From: UBA6544 sp049601975
GTDB taxonomy: Bacteria; Pseudomonadota; Alphaproteobacteria; UBA8366
NCBI GenBank assembly: GCA_049601975.1
Contig: JBMYRC010000004.1
Location: 17,474 to 81,473, forward strand
Reading direction: 5' to 3'
DNA: 64,000 nucleotides
The notes beneath the pieces are model-generated. The model saw nothing but the letters and a program-made list of their open reading frames with translations. It made no database searches and was not told the DNA's origin. A program made the position numbers and the translations under genes. Below, piece by piece: positions 9,475 to 17,765 of the stretch (its first letter is position 1; each line of letters opens with the position of its first letter).

Positions 9475-10074
9475 TCAACTAGCCTTCTTCGCTTTTATCA
9501 GCGTAGCTAAAGCCGCGTCGACGGCAGGCCAAAGAGCTCCCGAATTCGTGCCGGCCCTGACCATCAACGCTAGACCCCGCGTCAATCCAACCATCATGAG
9601 ACCGCTGGCATTCGAATCTACTTCACTCGGAATGTCGCCGTTGGATTGTCCGTTCCGGATGGCGCGAGCGAATAACGCTTGGTGATCCGTGTCAATCCGC
9701 TGCATCTCGGCGGAGACGTCTTTGTCATGAGGGGCGACTTCCACGGACACATTTACAAATAAGCAACCGGCGCAGAATTGTTCGTCCTTGGCGTGCACGC
9801 CAATCGTCCGCCAGTAGTCAATGATCTCCGAAAGCCCGGCGTCGGGTCGCTGCAGGCCAGACATCAGCAACTGGCCCATGGTTTGTTCGTAATGGCGGAT
9901 TGCCGCGACCAAAAGTTCTTTCTTATTACCGAATGTCCCATAGAGGCCGTACCGGCTGACGCCAGTTTCCGATACGATGTCTTCCATCGAAGTATCGGCA
10001 TAGCCGTTGCGCCAGAAAATTTGCGTGGCTTCGGCGAGGACGGTTTGAGGATCGAATTCTCTTAAACGCGGCAT
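9475..10074 (-). CDS. TetR/AcrR-family transcriptional repressor
   Basis: A 199-residue intact regulator. The N-terminal helix-turn-helix reads TSMEDIVSETGVSRYGLYG, followed by FGNKKELL, typical of TetR. The remainder is a helical ligand-binding domain with a Cys pair (FCAGC). It most likely repressed itself and the downstream exporter cluster: a 16-bp palindrome sits 6 bp before its own start and two matching sites lie before the exporter. The cluster it should control is now broken, so the regulator may be orphaned or may act elsewhere. Confidence 0.88.
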   Translation of the reverse strand: MPRLREFDPQTVLAEATQIFWRNGYADTSMEDIVSETGVSRYGLYGTFGNKKELLVAAIRHYEQTMGQLLMSGLQRPDAGLSEIIDYWRTIGVHAKDEQFCAGCLFVNVSVEVAPHDKDVSAEMQRIDTDHQALFARAIRNGQSNGDIPSEVDSNASGLMMVGLTRGLALMVRAGTNSGALWPAVDAALATLIKAKKAS

Positions 10075-10079
10075 TGTTT

Positions 10080-10095
10080 CAGAATACCCGTTCTG
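10080..10095. promoter_or_regulatory. TetR-type operator palindrome O3 (autoregulatory)
   Basis: CAGAATACCCGTTCTG lies 6 bp upstream of the TetR start codon and matches O1 and O2 in both half-sites. The position suggests autorepression. Confidence 0.7.
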
Positions 10096-10149
10096 TAAAT
10101 CAGTGCAACCATGACTTAGATATTGGGTCGCGAGGTGAGATTTAAACCG

Positions 10150-11979
10150 TCAAATTATTCTCCGGTCCCGCAGGTATTCAATAATCTCGCTCGCTGCTGC
10201 ATCTACGGAGACGTCAGCTGTCTCCAGACGGATATCGGGTTGCAGCGGCGGCTCGTAGGGCGAATCGATGCCGGTAAAATTAGGGATCTCGCCCGCCCGC
10301 GCTTTCTGGTATAGGCCTTTGGGATCGCGTTCCTCGCAAAGTTCCAGCGGCGTATCGACGAAAATCTCAACGAACTCGCCGTCTTCCAATTGCTCGCGCG
10401 CCATTTCCCGCTCGCTCCGGAACGGTGAAATGAAAGATACCAAAACGATCAGGCCCGCTTCGACGAACAGCTTCGAAACCTCGGAAATACGCCGGATGTT
10501 CTCGACCCGGTCGGCGTCGGTGAAGCCGAGGTCTCTGTTCAATCCGTGTCGGACGTTGTCGCCGTCGAGTATTTGCGTGTGGTGGCCAAGGGCATGGAGT
10601 TCGGATTCGAGCCGGTTGGCGACAGTAGATTTGCCCGAGCCCGACAGGCCGGTAAACCACAATACGCAGGGACGTTGGTTTTTGATGCGAGATCGCGCGG
10701 CCTTATCGATATCTAAGGCTTGATGAACGATATTGGTGGCGCGGCGCAATCCAAAGGCGATGGTGCCCGCAGCGACAGTATGTTTGGTGTAGCGGTCGAT
10801 CAGAATAAATGCGCCTGTCTCCCGGTTTTCCTCATAAGGGTCGAATGCTACGACCGTATCCAAGGTCAAATTACAGACGCCGATGTCATTTAACGCCAAT
10901 GTTTTGGCCGCGACATGATCCATGGTGTCGACATTAACGACATAACGAAGGTTGGAGACGGTAGCGATCGTGGAGCGGGTTCCGATCTTAATTTCATAGG
11001 CGCGGCCGGGGAGCATCGGCTCCGTGTCCATCCAAAGCAGCGTTACCCGTAATTGGTCACTGACCTGGGCCGGTTGCGCGGCGTCCCCGATAATATCTCC
11101 GCGTCCGGTATCAATCTCATCGGTCAGCGTGATCGTCACCGCATTGCCGGCTTCTGCCGCATCCAAGTCGCCATTTGTGCCGAGAATGCGGGCAATACGG
11201 CTATGTTTCAGCGATGGCGAGACGGTTATTTCGTCGCCTGTATGGATTTCGCCAGACGCGATCGTGCCGCTATAGCCCCGGAACTCTCCATCAGCGCGAT
11301 TGATGCGTTGTACGGGCAGTCGGAAAGAGGCGCTGTCACGGTCTCCCGCTGTATGGATGGTTTCCAATTGCGTCAATAATGATGGGCCTTGATACCATGG
11401 CATCTCGCCGCTGTTGTGCAGCAGATTGTCGCCTTGTAAGGCGGAGATTGGAATGCAGGAGATATCAGCGAACCCAAGAGTTTCGACCGCTTGCCGGTAA
11501 TCTTCCGTAATCTTCCGAAAAGCCTCTTCCGCGTAATCGACTAAATCCATCTTGTTCACTGCCAAGATGACGTGACGAATACCGAATAGCGCAGCGATAT
11601 GACTGTGCCGGAGCGTTTGGGTCAGTACGCCCTTGCGGACATCAACTAGAATCACGGCCAAATCTGATGTCGAGGCGCCGGTCGCCATGTTCCGCGTATA
11701 TTGTTCGTGACCGGGTGTATCTGCGACGATGAAGCGCCGCCTGTCTGTCGTAAAATGCCGATAGGCGATGTCGATGGTAATGCCTTGTTCGCGCTCCGCC
11801 TGTAATCCATCGAGGAGCAGTGAATAATCGGGTGTATTGCCGGCGCCAGAATCTTTTTCCAGCGCGGTTATCTGATCGTCGAGAATGAGTTTCGTGTCAT
11901 GCAGTAGCCGTCCGATGAGCGTGCTCTTACCGTCATCGACGCTGCCACAGGTCAAAAATCGGAGAATTCCCGACGGCAT
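10150..11979 (-). CDS. cysNC: Bifunctional sulfate adenylyltransferase subunit 1 / APS kinase
   Basis: A 609-residue fusion. Residues 1-420 are the CysN GTPase that drives APS formation, with P-loop GSVDDGKSTL, DTPGHEQYTRNM and NKMD followed by beta-barrel domains. Residues about 440-609 are APS kinase (CysC), with P-loop GLSGSGKST and the substrate block DGDNVRHGLNRDLGF. Together with CysD it activates sulfate to PAPS in the cytosol. The start codon overlaps the CysD stop (TAATG), indicating translational coupling. The fusion order is the NodQ type common in Alphaproteobacteria. Confidence 0.96.
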   Translation of the reverse strand: MPSGILRFLTCGSVDDGKSTLIGRLLHDTKLILDDQITALEKDSGAGNTPDYSLLLDGLQAEREQGITIDIAYRHFTTDRRRFIVADTPGHEQYTRNMATGASTSDLAVILVDVRKGVLTQTLRHSHIAALFGIRHVILAVNKMDLVDYAEEAFRKITEDYRQAVETLGFADISCIPISALQGDNLLHNSGEMPWYQGPSLLTQLETIHTAGDRDSASFRLPVQRINRADGEFRGYSGTIASGEIHTGDEITVSPSLKHSRIARILGTNGDLDAAEAGNAVTITLTDEIDTGRGDIIGDAAQPAQVSDQLRVTLLWMDTEPMLPGRAYEIKIGTRSTIATVSNLRYVVNVDTMDHVAAKTLALNDIGVCNLTLDTVVAFDPYEENRETGAFILIDRYTKHTVAAGTIAFGLRRATNIVHQALDIDKAARSRIKNQRPCVLWFTGLSGSGKSTVANRLESELHALGHHTQILDGDNVRHGLNRDLGFTDADRVENIRRISEVSKLFVEAGLIVLVSFISPFRSEREMAREQLEDGEFVEIFVDTPLELCEERDPKGLYQKARAGEIPNFTGIDSPYEPPLQPDIRLETADVSVDAAASEIIEYLRDRRII

Positions 11980-12896
11980 TAAAAATAGCCTTCCTGCTTC
12001 CTACGCTCCATCGATCCCGAACCGTCGTAATCGATAGTCCGGCCCTGGCGCTCCGAAATCCTAGATGTGGAGAGCTCGGCGAGAATTTCGTCGACGTTAC
12101 GCGCCTCCGATAAGATGGCGCCGGTCAGCGGGTAACACCCCAAGGTGCGGAATCTCACTCGACGTAACGCCGGTGTTTCGCCCGGTAAAAGCGGGAGGCG
12201 CTCGTCGTCGCGCATGATGAGCATTCCGTCGCGCTCGACCACCGGCCGCTCTTTGGCGAAGTAGAGCGGGACCACGGGAATGTCCTCGGCGGCGATGTAT
12301 TCCCAGACATCGCGTTCGGTCCAATTCGACAAGGGAAAGGCGCGCAGGCTCTCGCCTGGATTCACACGACAGTTGAAGAGACGCCACAACTCAGGACGTT
12401 GATTGCGTGGGTCCCATCGATGCGCGGCACTACGGAACGAAAGCACCCGTTCTTTCGCCCGCGATTTTTCCTCATCTCGGCGGGCGCCTCCGAATGCCGC
12501 ATCGAATTTATACCGGTCGAGCGCTTGCTTGAGGGCTTCGGTCTTCATGATATCGGTGTGGACGGAGGAGCCGTGATCAAAGGGATTAATCCCACGCGCG
12601 AGACCATCCGGATTGATATGGACGATCAGCTCGATGCCCAATTCCCGAACCCGCTGATCGCGAAAGGAGATCATCTCTTTGAACTTCCAGGTCGTATCGA
12701 CATGCAGGAGCGGGAACGGGAGCTTTGCCGGATAGAATGCTTTCATTGCGAGGTGCAGCATCACTGCCGAATCTTTGCCGATCGAAAACAACATGACCGG
12801 TTTTTCAGCTTCGGCCACGACTTCGCGAAAGATATGAATGCTTTCCGCTTCCAGTTCTTTCAAGTGAGGCGCCAGGATTTTGGAGCGACCAGTCAT
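11979..12896 (-). CDS. cysD: Sulfate adenylyltransferase subunit 2
   Basis: A 305-residue PP-loop ATP pyrophosphatase that forms adenylylsulfate from ATP and sulfate in complex with the CysN part of the next gene. The PP-loop motif is SIGKDS at about residue 38. AFGGARRDEEKSRAKER and the C-terminal LGCYPLTGA block are characteristic. It is complete and of normal length, first in a two-gene operon with cysNC. No sulfate reductase or transporter gene lies in the window. Confidence 0.96.
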   Translation of the reverse strand: MTGRSKILAPHLKELEAESIHIFREVVAEAEKPVMLFSIGKDSAVMLHLAMKAFYPAKLPFPLLHVDTTWKFKEMISFRDQRVRELGIELIVHINPDGLARGINPFDHGSSVHTDIMKTEALKQALDRYKFDAAFGGARRDEEKSRAKERVLSFRSAAHRWDPRNQRPELWRLFNCRVNPGESLRAFPLSNWTERDVWEYIAAEDIPVVPLYFAKERPVVERDGMLIMRDDERLPLLPGETPALRRVRFRTLGCYPLTGAILSEARNVDEILAELSTSRISERQGRTIDYDGSGSMERRKQEGYF

Positions 12897-12962
12897 TGTG
12901 CCCGGTTGAGATCGTCAGTCCAGCATTAGGTATGACATGTGAAAGTGTTTTAGCAAGTTCCG

Positions 12963-13754
12963 TCAGACGGTTGCGGTAACGACGAACTGCGGATTGACGG
13001 CAAAATAGGTCCCGTCTTCCAAGGCGGCGGTGGCGATATCCAAAACCCGCTGGATCGCTGCTTCGTCGAGAGTTCCAGCCTCGCGTGCGTAGCCCGCGAT
13101 GTTTTGTGCGAAATTCAACATGCGTCCCTTGATGTCCGGTGCGGCCAGAATCTGCACCTGCACATCGGCGAAGCCCGCGGAACGGGCCAGGCCGTATAGC
13201 TTGCGGCCGATATTCGGTGTCCGGAACGCATGCGCTGCAGCGTCTACCAATGCACGCCATTCCGCTGGTGGCACTGGGGCGATGGCGACCATCGAGAAGT
13301 CACTGTCGATCGCGTGGGCCTTACCGCCGTTCTTCAAGATGCGTTGAAATTCACGGAAAGTTTCCGCCGGATCATCTACGTATACCATGACATTCTTGGC
13401 GATGATTCGATCCAGGACCGTATCCGAAAGGGGCAATCCGGCGCCCGTCAGATGGTGCAGCGTCAAGCGGTCGGAGAGGCCTGCCGCTACGGCCTTTACG
13501 CGCGTGCGTTCGATAAAGTCGGCGCTGACGTCGAAGGAGTGGACGTGACCCTCCGGACCGACACGCTCCAGTAGTTGCAGTGTCAGAAAGCCAGGGCCGC
13601 AACCGAGGTCGCCCACGGTTTGTCCTGGCATGATATCCGCTGGTTCCAGTAGTCGTTCGAAGGCTGGACTCCACTGGAACATTTGCTCGTAGCGGTCCAA
13701 CCGTTCGTCTGCGATTTCGACCCAATGGTCCTTGTAATAGGAATCGAGGCTCAT
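12963..13754 (-). CDS. SAM-dependent class I methyltransferase
   Basis: A 263-residue Rossmann-type methyltransferase. Motif I is VGDLGCGPGFLTLQLL near residue 48, with an acidic FDVSADF at motif II and AKNVMVYVDD at the motif IV position. It resembles UbiE/ArsM-like small-molecule methyltransferases, but no substrate can be assigned. It sits alone between the sulfate-activation operon and a relic transporter. The 66-bp gap to cysD holds nothing recognisable. Confidence 0.85.
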   Translation of the reverse strand: MSLDSYYKDHWVEIADERLDRYEQMFQWSPAFERLLEPADIMPGQTVGDLGCGPGFLTLQLLERVGPEGHVHSFDVSADFIERTRVKAVAAGLSDRLTLHHLTGAGLPLSDTVLDRIIAKNVMVYVDDPAETFREFQRILKNGGKAHAIDSDFSMVAIAPVPPAEWRALVDAAAHAFRTPNIGRKLYGLARSAGFADVQVQILAAPDIKGRMLNFAQNIAGYAREAGTLDEAAIQRVLDIATAALEDGTYFAVNPQFVVTATV

Positions 13755-13850
13755 GTTGGTGTTCCATCTGGTGCAGTAAGCAATCTATCGGATTCTGGAG
13801 GGTGGGCCAATGTCTCGCCATTTGGGGCTTTGTTCGCTCGGGAATATAGA

Positions 13851-14425
13851 GATACTTTTCTCGCATCGCCCTGGTCTCGAGCTCCGCGCTGGTACCCCTG
13901 ACAGCACCCTTCTTTGCCTATCTTTTTCTGGGCGATGCGCTGTCTATCTCTCCGCCACGCTGGGATGGAAGCTGTTCGGATTGTTGGCAAGTTCGGCAAT
14001 TGTGGGGCTCGGCTTGCGACGGCTCATCGGGATCACGCGTATCGAGCGATACCGCCTGGAGATCGACGGTGGTAATATCGTTGGGTTTTTCATATTTGCC
14101 GCTGCCTTGATGGGGGATGTGGCGTCGGGTTTGCTCGCAGACCCTTTGCTTTGGTTCGGCTTGTTGGCAGCCGGGTGTCTCGCCTTCGTGATTTTTTTTC
14201 GGCTTATCCGTTTTGGTGTTTTGGCGTACTGGCCGCGAGGCGGCGCTCGCCGTCGGTTTTATGACGGCGCAGCGGAGTGTTGGGCTCATGTTGGCCGCGG
14301 CAGGCGGATCGCTTGCTGACGTCACCTGGCTTTACTTCGCGCTCAGTCAGTTGCCCGTGTATCTATCTCCGCATCTATTGGTGCCCTTGATCGAACGCCT
14401 TCGAGGGCCGCGCGCGAAAAGTTGA
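13851..14425 (+). pseudogene. Bile acid:sodium symporter-family (BASS) relic
   Basis: Three successive frames encode pieces of one membrane protein. The first is VSSSALVPLTAPFFAYLFLG followed by DALSISP. The second has FGLLASSAIVGLGLRRLIG with LLADPLLWFGLLAAG. The last is REAALAVGFMTAQRSVGLM followed by YFALSQLPVYLSPHLL. These match the C-terminal half of BASS-family transporters. The frame changes near 13950 and again near 14210. The N-terminal half is missing and the remnant abuts the methyltransferase start. The nominal start at 13810 is a chance ATG. Confidence 0.72.
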
Positions 14426-14520
14426 AGGGAGGGCCGGTTGCGCTGAGACACGTAGTCAGAGTAGATAAGGCAACTCTCATTTATGCGTGACATTAACGTC
14501 CGCTTGAAAGAATCCGAAAG

Positions 14521-15015
14521 ATGCTTCTCCGCCTTGCCCTCCTACTCCTGTTGATTGCAGCGATTGCCGCCGTTCATGTTATGCCGACACCTGCCAAGGC
14601 GGCAGATGATGGGTTGATTGTGAAGCAAAGTGATTTCGGCGTCACCAAAACCTTGGGTCGCCTCGGCATCGCGATGGAGCGGAAAGGCATTAAGGTTTTC
14701 GCGCGTGTGAACGATGCCAAGGGCGCGGCGAGTGTCGGTATGGATTTAGCCCCGAACGCCGTGTTGATCTTAGGATCGCCAAAAATCGGCACGCCGTTGA
14801 TGACATCCAATCCGGCCATCGGCCTTGACCTGCCGTTGAAAGCGGTCGCGTGGAAAGCAGCGGACGGCACGGTGAGACTTGTCTACACCGATCCGGCGGT
14901 TCTGGCGAAACGCTATGTTATTGAGGATCGCGCCAAGGTCTTCAAAAAAATCGCCGGCGCGCTCAACAAATCCACCGATATGGCGACCAAGCGCGGCGGT
15001 CTACCGAAGCAGTAA
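14521..15015 (+). CDS. DUF302 family protein, exported
   Basis: A 164-residue protein with an N-terminal signal peptide (LLRLALLLLLIAAIAAVHVM, cut near AKAA). A single DUF302 domain follows, recognised from GLIVKQSDFGVTKTLGRL at its start, the KVFARVNDAKGA strand, an LGSP turn and the C-terminal VYTDPAVLAKRY. It should reside in the periplasm. The biochemical role of DUF302 is not established, and neighbours give no clue. Confidence 0.88.
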   Translation: MLLRLALLLLLIAAIAAVHVMPTPAKAADDGLIVKQSDFGVTKTLGRLGIAMERKGIKVFARVNDAKGAASVGMDLAPNAVLILGSPKIGTPLMTSNPAIGLDLPLKAVAWKAADGTVRLVYTDPAVLAKRYVIEDRAKVFKKIAGALNKSTDMATKRGGLPKQ

Positions 15016-15026
15016 TTCGCGACCGC

Positions 15027-15785
15027 CTAGGCGGCCTTGGCGAAGAAAGCGCCGTACGCCTTATTGACGATCTCTGGCTTGTCGACGTTCACACCGTGTC
15101 CCGCATCTGGAACCACCACGTGTTCAGCGCCAGGAATGCGGTTCGCCATATAATCGGAGCCTTGCAGGTAATATGAATCGCCGGCACCGATGATAACCAG
15201 GGTCGGGACGTCGATATGTGGCAAGCTGTCGATGACCTTGGCGTCGACTTGCGCCAAAATCCCGCGCGCCGCCATGGCCAGTTCCTGGCCTGAGCGCTGT
15301 ACACTGACAGGAACTTCGGCGGCTCCGCCGAGCGCCTTGTAACCTTCCTCTATGATCGTTTTCGCGCGTCCATCGACCCGCTCGTTCCATTTTGCGCGTG
15401 AGTCGTCACTGCGGTATCCCGGGCCGCAGCCTTGCAGCACCAAGGCGGAGACCCGGTCGGGGTGCATCACGTTGAGGCGCAGCGACATGAAGCCGCCAAG
15501 GGAATGTCCAACAATGATGGCTTTATCGATTTCTAAATGATCGAGGATTGCGACCATATCGGCGACGGTAATGTCCTGGCCGTAGGCGGATTGATCGTTC
15601 GGGCATTCCGTCCGTCCGTGGCCGCGCATGTCCCAACGGATCAGTCGGAAGCGATCTTTGAAGGCCTCCACTTGGCTGTCCCACATGCCGGTAGAGGCGA
15701 CGAAGCCGTGGGTCATCAATATCGCGGGGCCTTTTCCCTCGTCTTCGTAATAGAGTTTCGCGTCTCCGCGATTTAGATGGGGCAT
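15027..15785 (-). CDS. Alpha/beta-fold hydrolase
   Basis: A 252-residue hydrolase with oxyanion region LMTHGFVAST, nucleophile elbow GHSLGG (Ser near residue 95), an Asp in the IGAGDSYY block and the catalytic His in DAGHGVNVD. The start at 15785 is chosen because homologues begin just before the first strand; the frame runs 42 codons further upstream into the neighbouring gene. It follows the E1 alpha and beta genes on the same strand with an 18-bp gap. This is the position where an E2 subunit would be expected, but it has no lipoyl domain. Confidence 0.88.
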   Translation of the reverse strand: MPHLNRGDAKLYYEDEGKGPAILMTHGFVASTGMWDSQVEAFKDRFRLIRWDMRGHGRTECPNDQSAYGQDITVADMVAILDHLEIDKAIIVGHSLGGFMSLRLNVMHPDRVSALVLQGCGPGYRSDDSRAKWNERVDGRAKTIIEEGYKALGGAAEVPVSVQRSGQELAMAARGILAQVDAKVIDSLPHIDVPTLVIIGAGDSYYLQGSDYMANRIPGAEHVVVPDAGHGVNVDKPEIVNKAYGAFFAKAA

Positions 15786-15802
15786 CGTGGGTATCCTTAC
15801 GT

Positions 15803-16762
15803 TTATCCGGCACTCATGACGGTGCGAATGCCGTCGGCAATCCGTTTCCGGTTGGGGAAGACGTGATCTTCCAATACGGGGCTGTAGGGAATAGGTGCGT
15901 TGAGCGCGCAAACCCGGCGGACCGGAACTTTCAGTGCCCGGAACGTTTCGGCGTCTTCGGTCGCGAGCGCAATGATCTCGGCGGAGGCACCTGCCGTCGG
16001 GCCGGCTTCGTCGGCGACAAGCAGGCGTCCGGTCTTTTGCACTGATTTGAGAATCGTTCCGGCATCCAATGGGGCCAGCGTCCGAGGGTCAATCACTTCG
16101 ACCGAGACACCTTCCTTATCCATGATTTCAGCGGCCGCCAGCGCTTCATGCACCATCCAGGCGATGGCCACGACGGTGATATCTGCCCCTTCGCGCTTTA
16201 CATCTGCGACCCCGATGGGAACCGTGTAGTCGTCATCTGGGACTTTGCCCTTAAAGCCGAGCAGCCGGTTTGCTTCGAAAGATATGACCGGATTGTCGTC
16301 CCGAATAGCCGATTTTAGCAGCCCTTTCATATCGTAGGGCGTCGACGGCAAGATGATCTTCATGCCGGCTAGATTCATGAACATGGAGTAGGGGCTCTGT
16401 GAATGCTGGGCCGCCAGTTTCGTGCCGCCGCCGACCGCGGCGCGGAACGTGACCGGGAACTTCTGTTGCCCGCCGAACATGTAGTGAATTTTTGCGGCCT
16501 GATTGACGATCTGATCCATGGCGACGAAAGCGAAGGTAACTTGCCGCCAATTGACGATGGGCCGATATCCGGAGCCCGCCGCGCCGATCGACATGCCGGT
16601 AAAAGCGCTTTCTGCGATCGGCGTAGCGCGGATGCGTGTCGGGCCAAATTCCTCAAGCAGGGCGGGGTCTGCATCCGTCGACATTTCGAACGTCTTAGGA
16701 TCTCGGCGCATTTCTTCAGCGAGCGCTTCGGCACCGGCTTGCGCGTATTTGATTTCCCTCAT
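15803..16762 (-). CDS. 2-oxoacid/acetoin dehydrogenase-type E1 component, beta subunit
   Basis: A 319-residue transketolase-like beta subunit. It has the N-terminal pyrimidine-binding region (TPIAESAFTGMSIGAA), FAFVAMDQIVNQAAK, the FRAAVGGG strand and a C-terminal transketolase domain (VEVIDPRTLAPLD). It pairs with the alpha subunit encoded just upstream; the two genes overlap by ATGA. The sequence cannot separate pyruvate, acetoin or branched-chain substrates. No E2 or E3 gene is present nearby. Confidence 0.9.
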   Translation of the reverse strand: MREIKYAQAGAEALAEEMRRDPKTFEMSTDADPALLEEFGPTRIRATPIAESAFTGMSIGAAGSGYRPIVNWRQVTFAFVAMDQIVNQAAKIHYMFGGQQKFPVTFRAAVGGGTKLAAQHSQSPYSMFMNLAGMKIILPSTPYDMKGLLKSAIRDDNPVISFEANRLLGFKGKVPDDDYTVPIGVADVKREGADITVVAIAWMVHEALAAAEIMDKEGVSVEVIDPRTLAPLDAGTILKSVQKTGRLLVADEAGPTAGASAEIIALATEDAETFRALKVPVRRVCALNAPIPYSPVLEDHVFPNRKRIADGIRTVMSAG

Positions 16763-17736
16763 TGCGCAGCCTCCGAGAAGACGTCGTCCAAGGCCGCCTC
16801 GGGCTCCGGAAATGGGCTGGCTTTTGCGAAACCGACCGCGGCTTCGATCTTCGCGAGAATTACACGGTCCATCTCATCCCATTCGTCATCAGTCAGTTGG
16901 CCTTGCTGCTGTTGCAATTCGGCTCGCAGGCGAGGAATTGGATCTTTTTTCTTCCAAGCCTCTACTTCGTCACCGGGGCGCGGTTCGGCTTGAGTCGGCC
17001 GTTCCGTGTGGCGGCCCCAGCGATAGGTCTTGCACTCGATCAAGGTTGGACCTTCGCCGGCGCGGGCTCTGGCGACGGCTTCAGTCGCCGCCTCGTAGAC
17101 TGCGAAAATATCGTTGCCGTCGACAATGATACCTGGAATGCCGTAGCCATGGGCGCGCGCCGCAACGTCCGGATGCGCCAGCGTCTTTGTTGATGCCGTA
17201 TTAGCGGCGTATAGATTGTTCTCGCAGACATAAAGCATCGGTAGCTTCCATTTGGCCGCGATATTAATCGATTCATGGAATGGGCCTGCATTCGAGGCGC
17301 CATCACCGAAGAACGAGACCGCGACCCGGCCATCGCCGTCCATCTGCGCGGCGAGTCCCGCGCCCGTGACGATGGAAATGCCGCCGGCGACAATACCGTT
17401 CGCGCCCAACATGCCAATGTCGAAATCGGCGATATGCATCGATCCGCCCTTACCCTTGCAGTAGCCGGTCTCGCGGCCGTAGAGCTCGGCCATCATGCGC
17501 TCGAGATCGGCGCCCTTGGCGATGCAATGGCCGTGACCGCGGTGGGTGCTGATGATCTTGTCACCGTCTTCTAGGGCTGAGCATACGCCAACCGCGACCG
17601 CTTCCTCGCCGATATAGGAATGCACGACCCCATAAATATCGCCCTCGATGTAATCTTTGGTGGCGCGCTCCTCAAAACGCCGGATCGTCTGCATTTGCCG
17701 GAGCATTTTGCGTTGCATTTCAGGATTTGGACGCAT
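16759..17736 (-). CDS. 2-oxoacid/acetoin dehydrogenase-type E1 component, alpha subunit
   Basis: A 325-residue thiamine-diphosphate enzyme subunit. The TPP motif is complete: GDGASNAGPFHES, ending in the conserved Asn pair of VCENN. The entry loop RGHGHCIAKGAD and GKGGSMHIAD are typical of PdhA/AcoA. It forms a heterotetramer with the beta subunit and decarboxylates a 2-oxo acid or cleaves a diketone or acetoin. Translation is coupled to the beta gene. Confidence 0.92.
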   Translation of the reverse strand: MRPNPEMQRKMLRQMQTIRRFEERATKDYIEGDIYGVVHSYIGEEAVAVGVCSALEDGDKIISTHRGHGHCIAKGADLERMMAELYGRETGYCKGKGGSMHIADFDIGMLGANGIVAGGISIVTGAGLAAQMDGDGRVAVSFFGDGASNAGPFHESINIAAKWKLPMLYVCENNLYAANTASTKTLAHPDVAARAHGYGIPGIIVDGNDIFAVYEAATEAVARARAGEGPTLIECKTYRWGRHTERPTQAEPRPGDEVEAWKKKDPIPRLRAELQQQQGQLTDDEWDEMDRVILAKIEAAVGFAKASPFPEPEAALDDVFSEAAQ

Positions 17737-17765
17737 GGAAGTCGCCTCGCTTATTCAAAAAAGAG

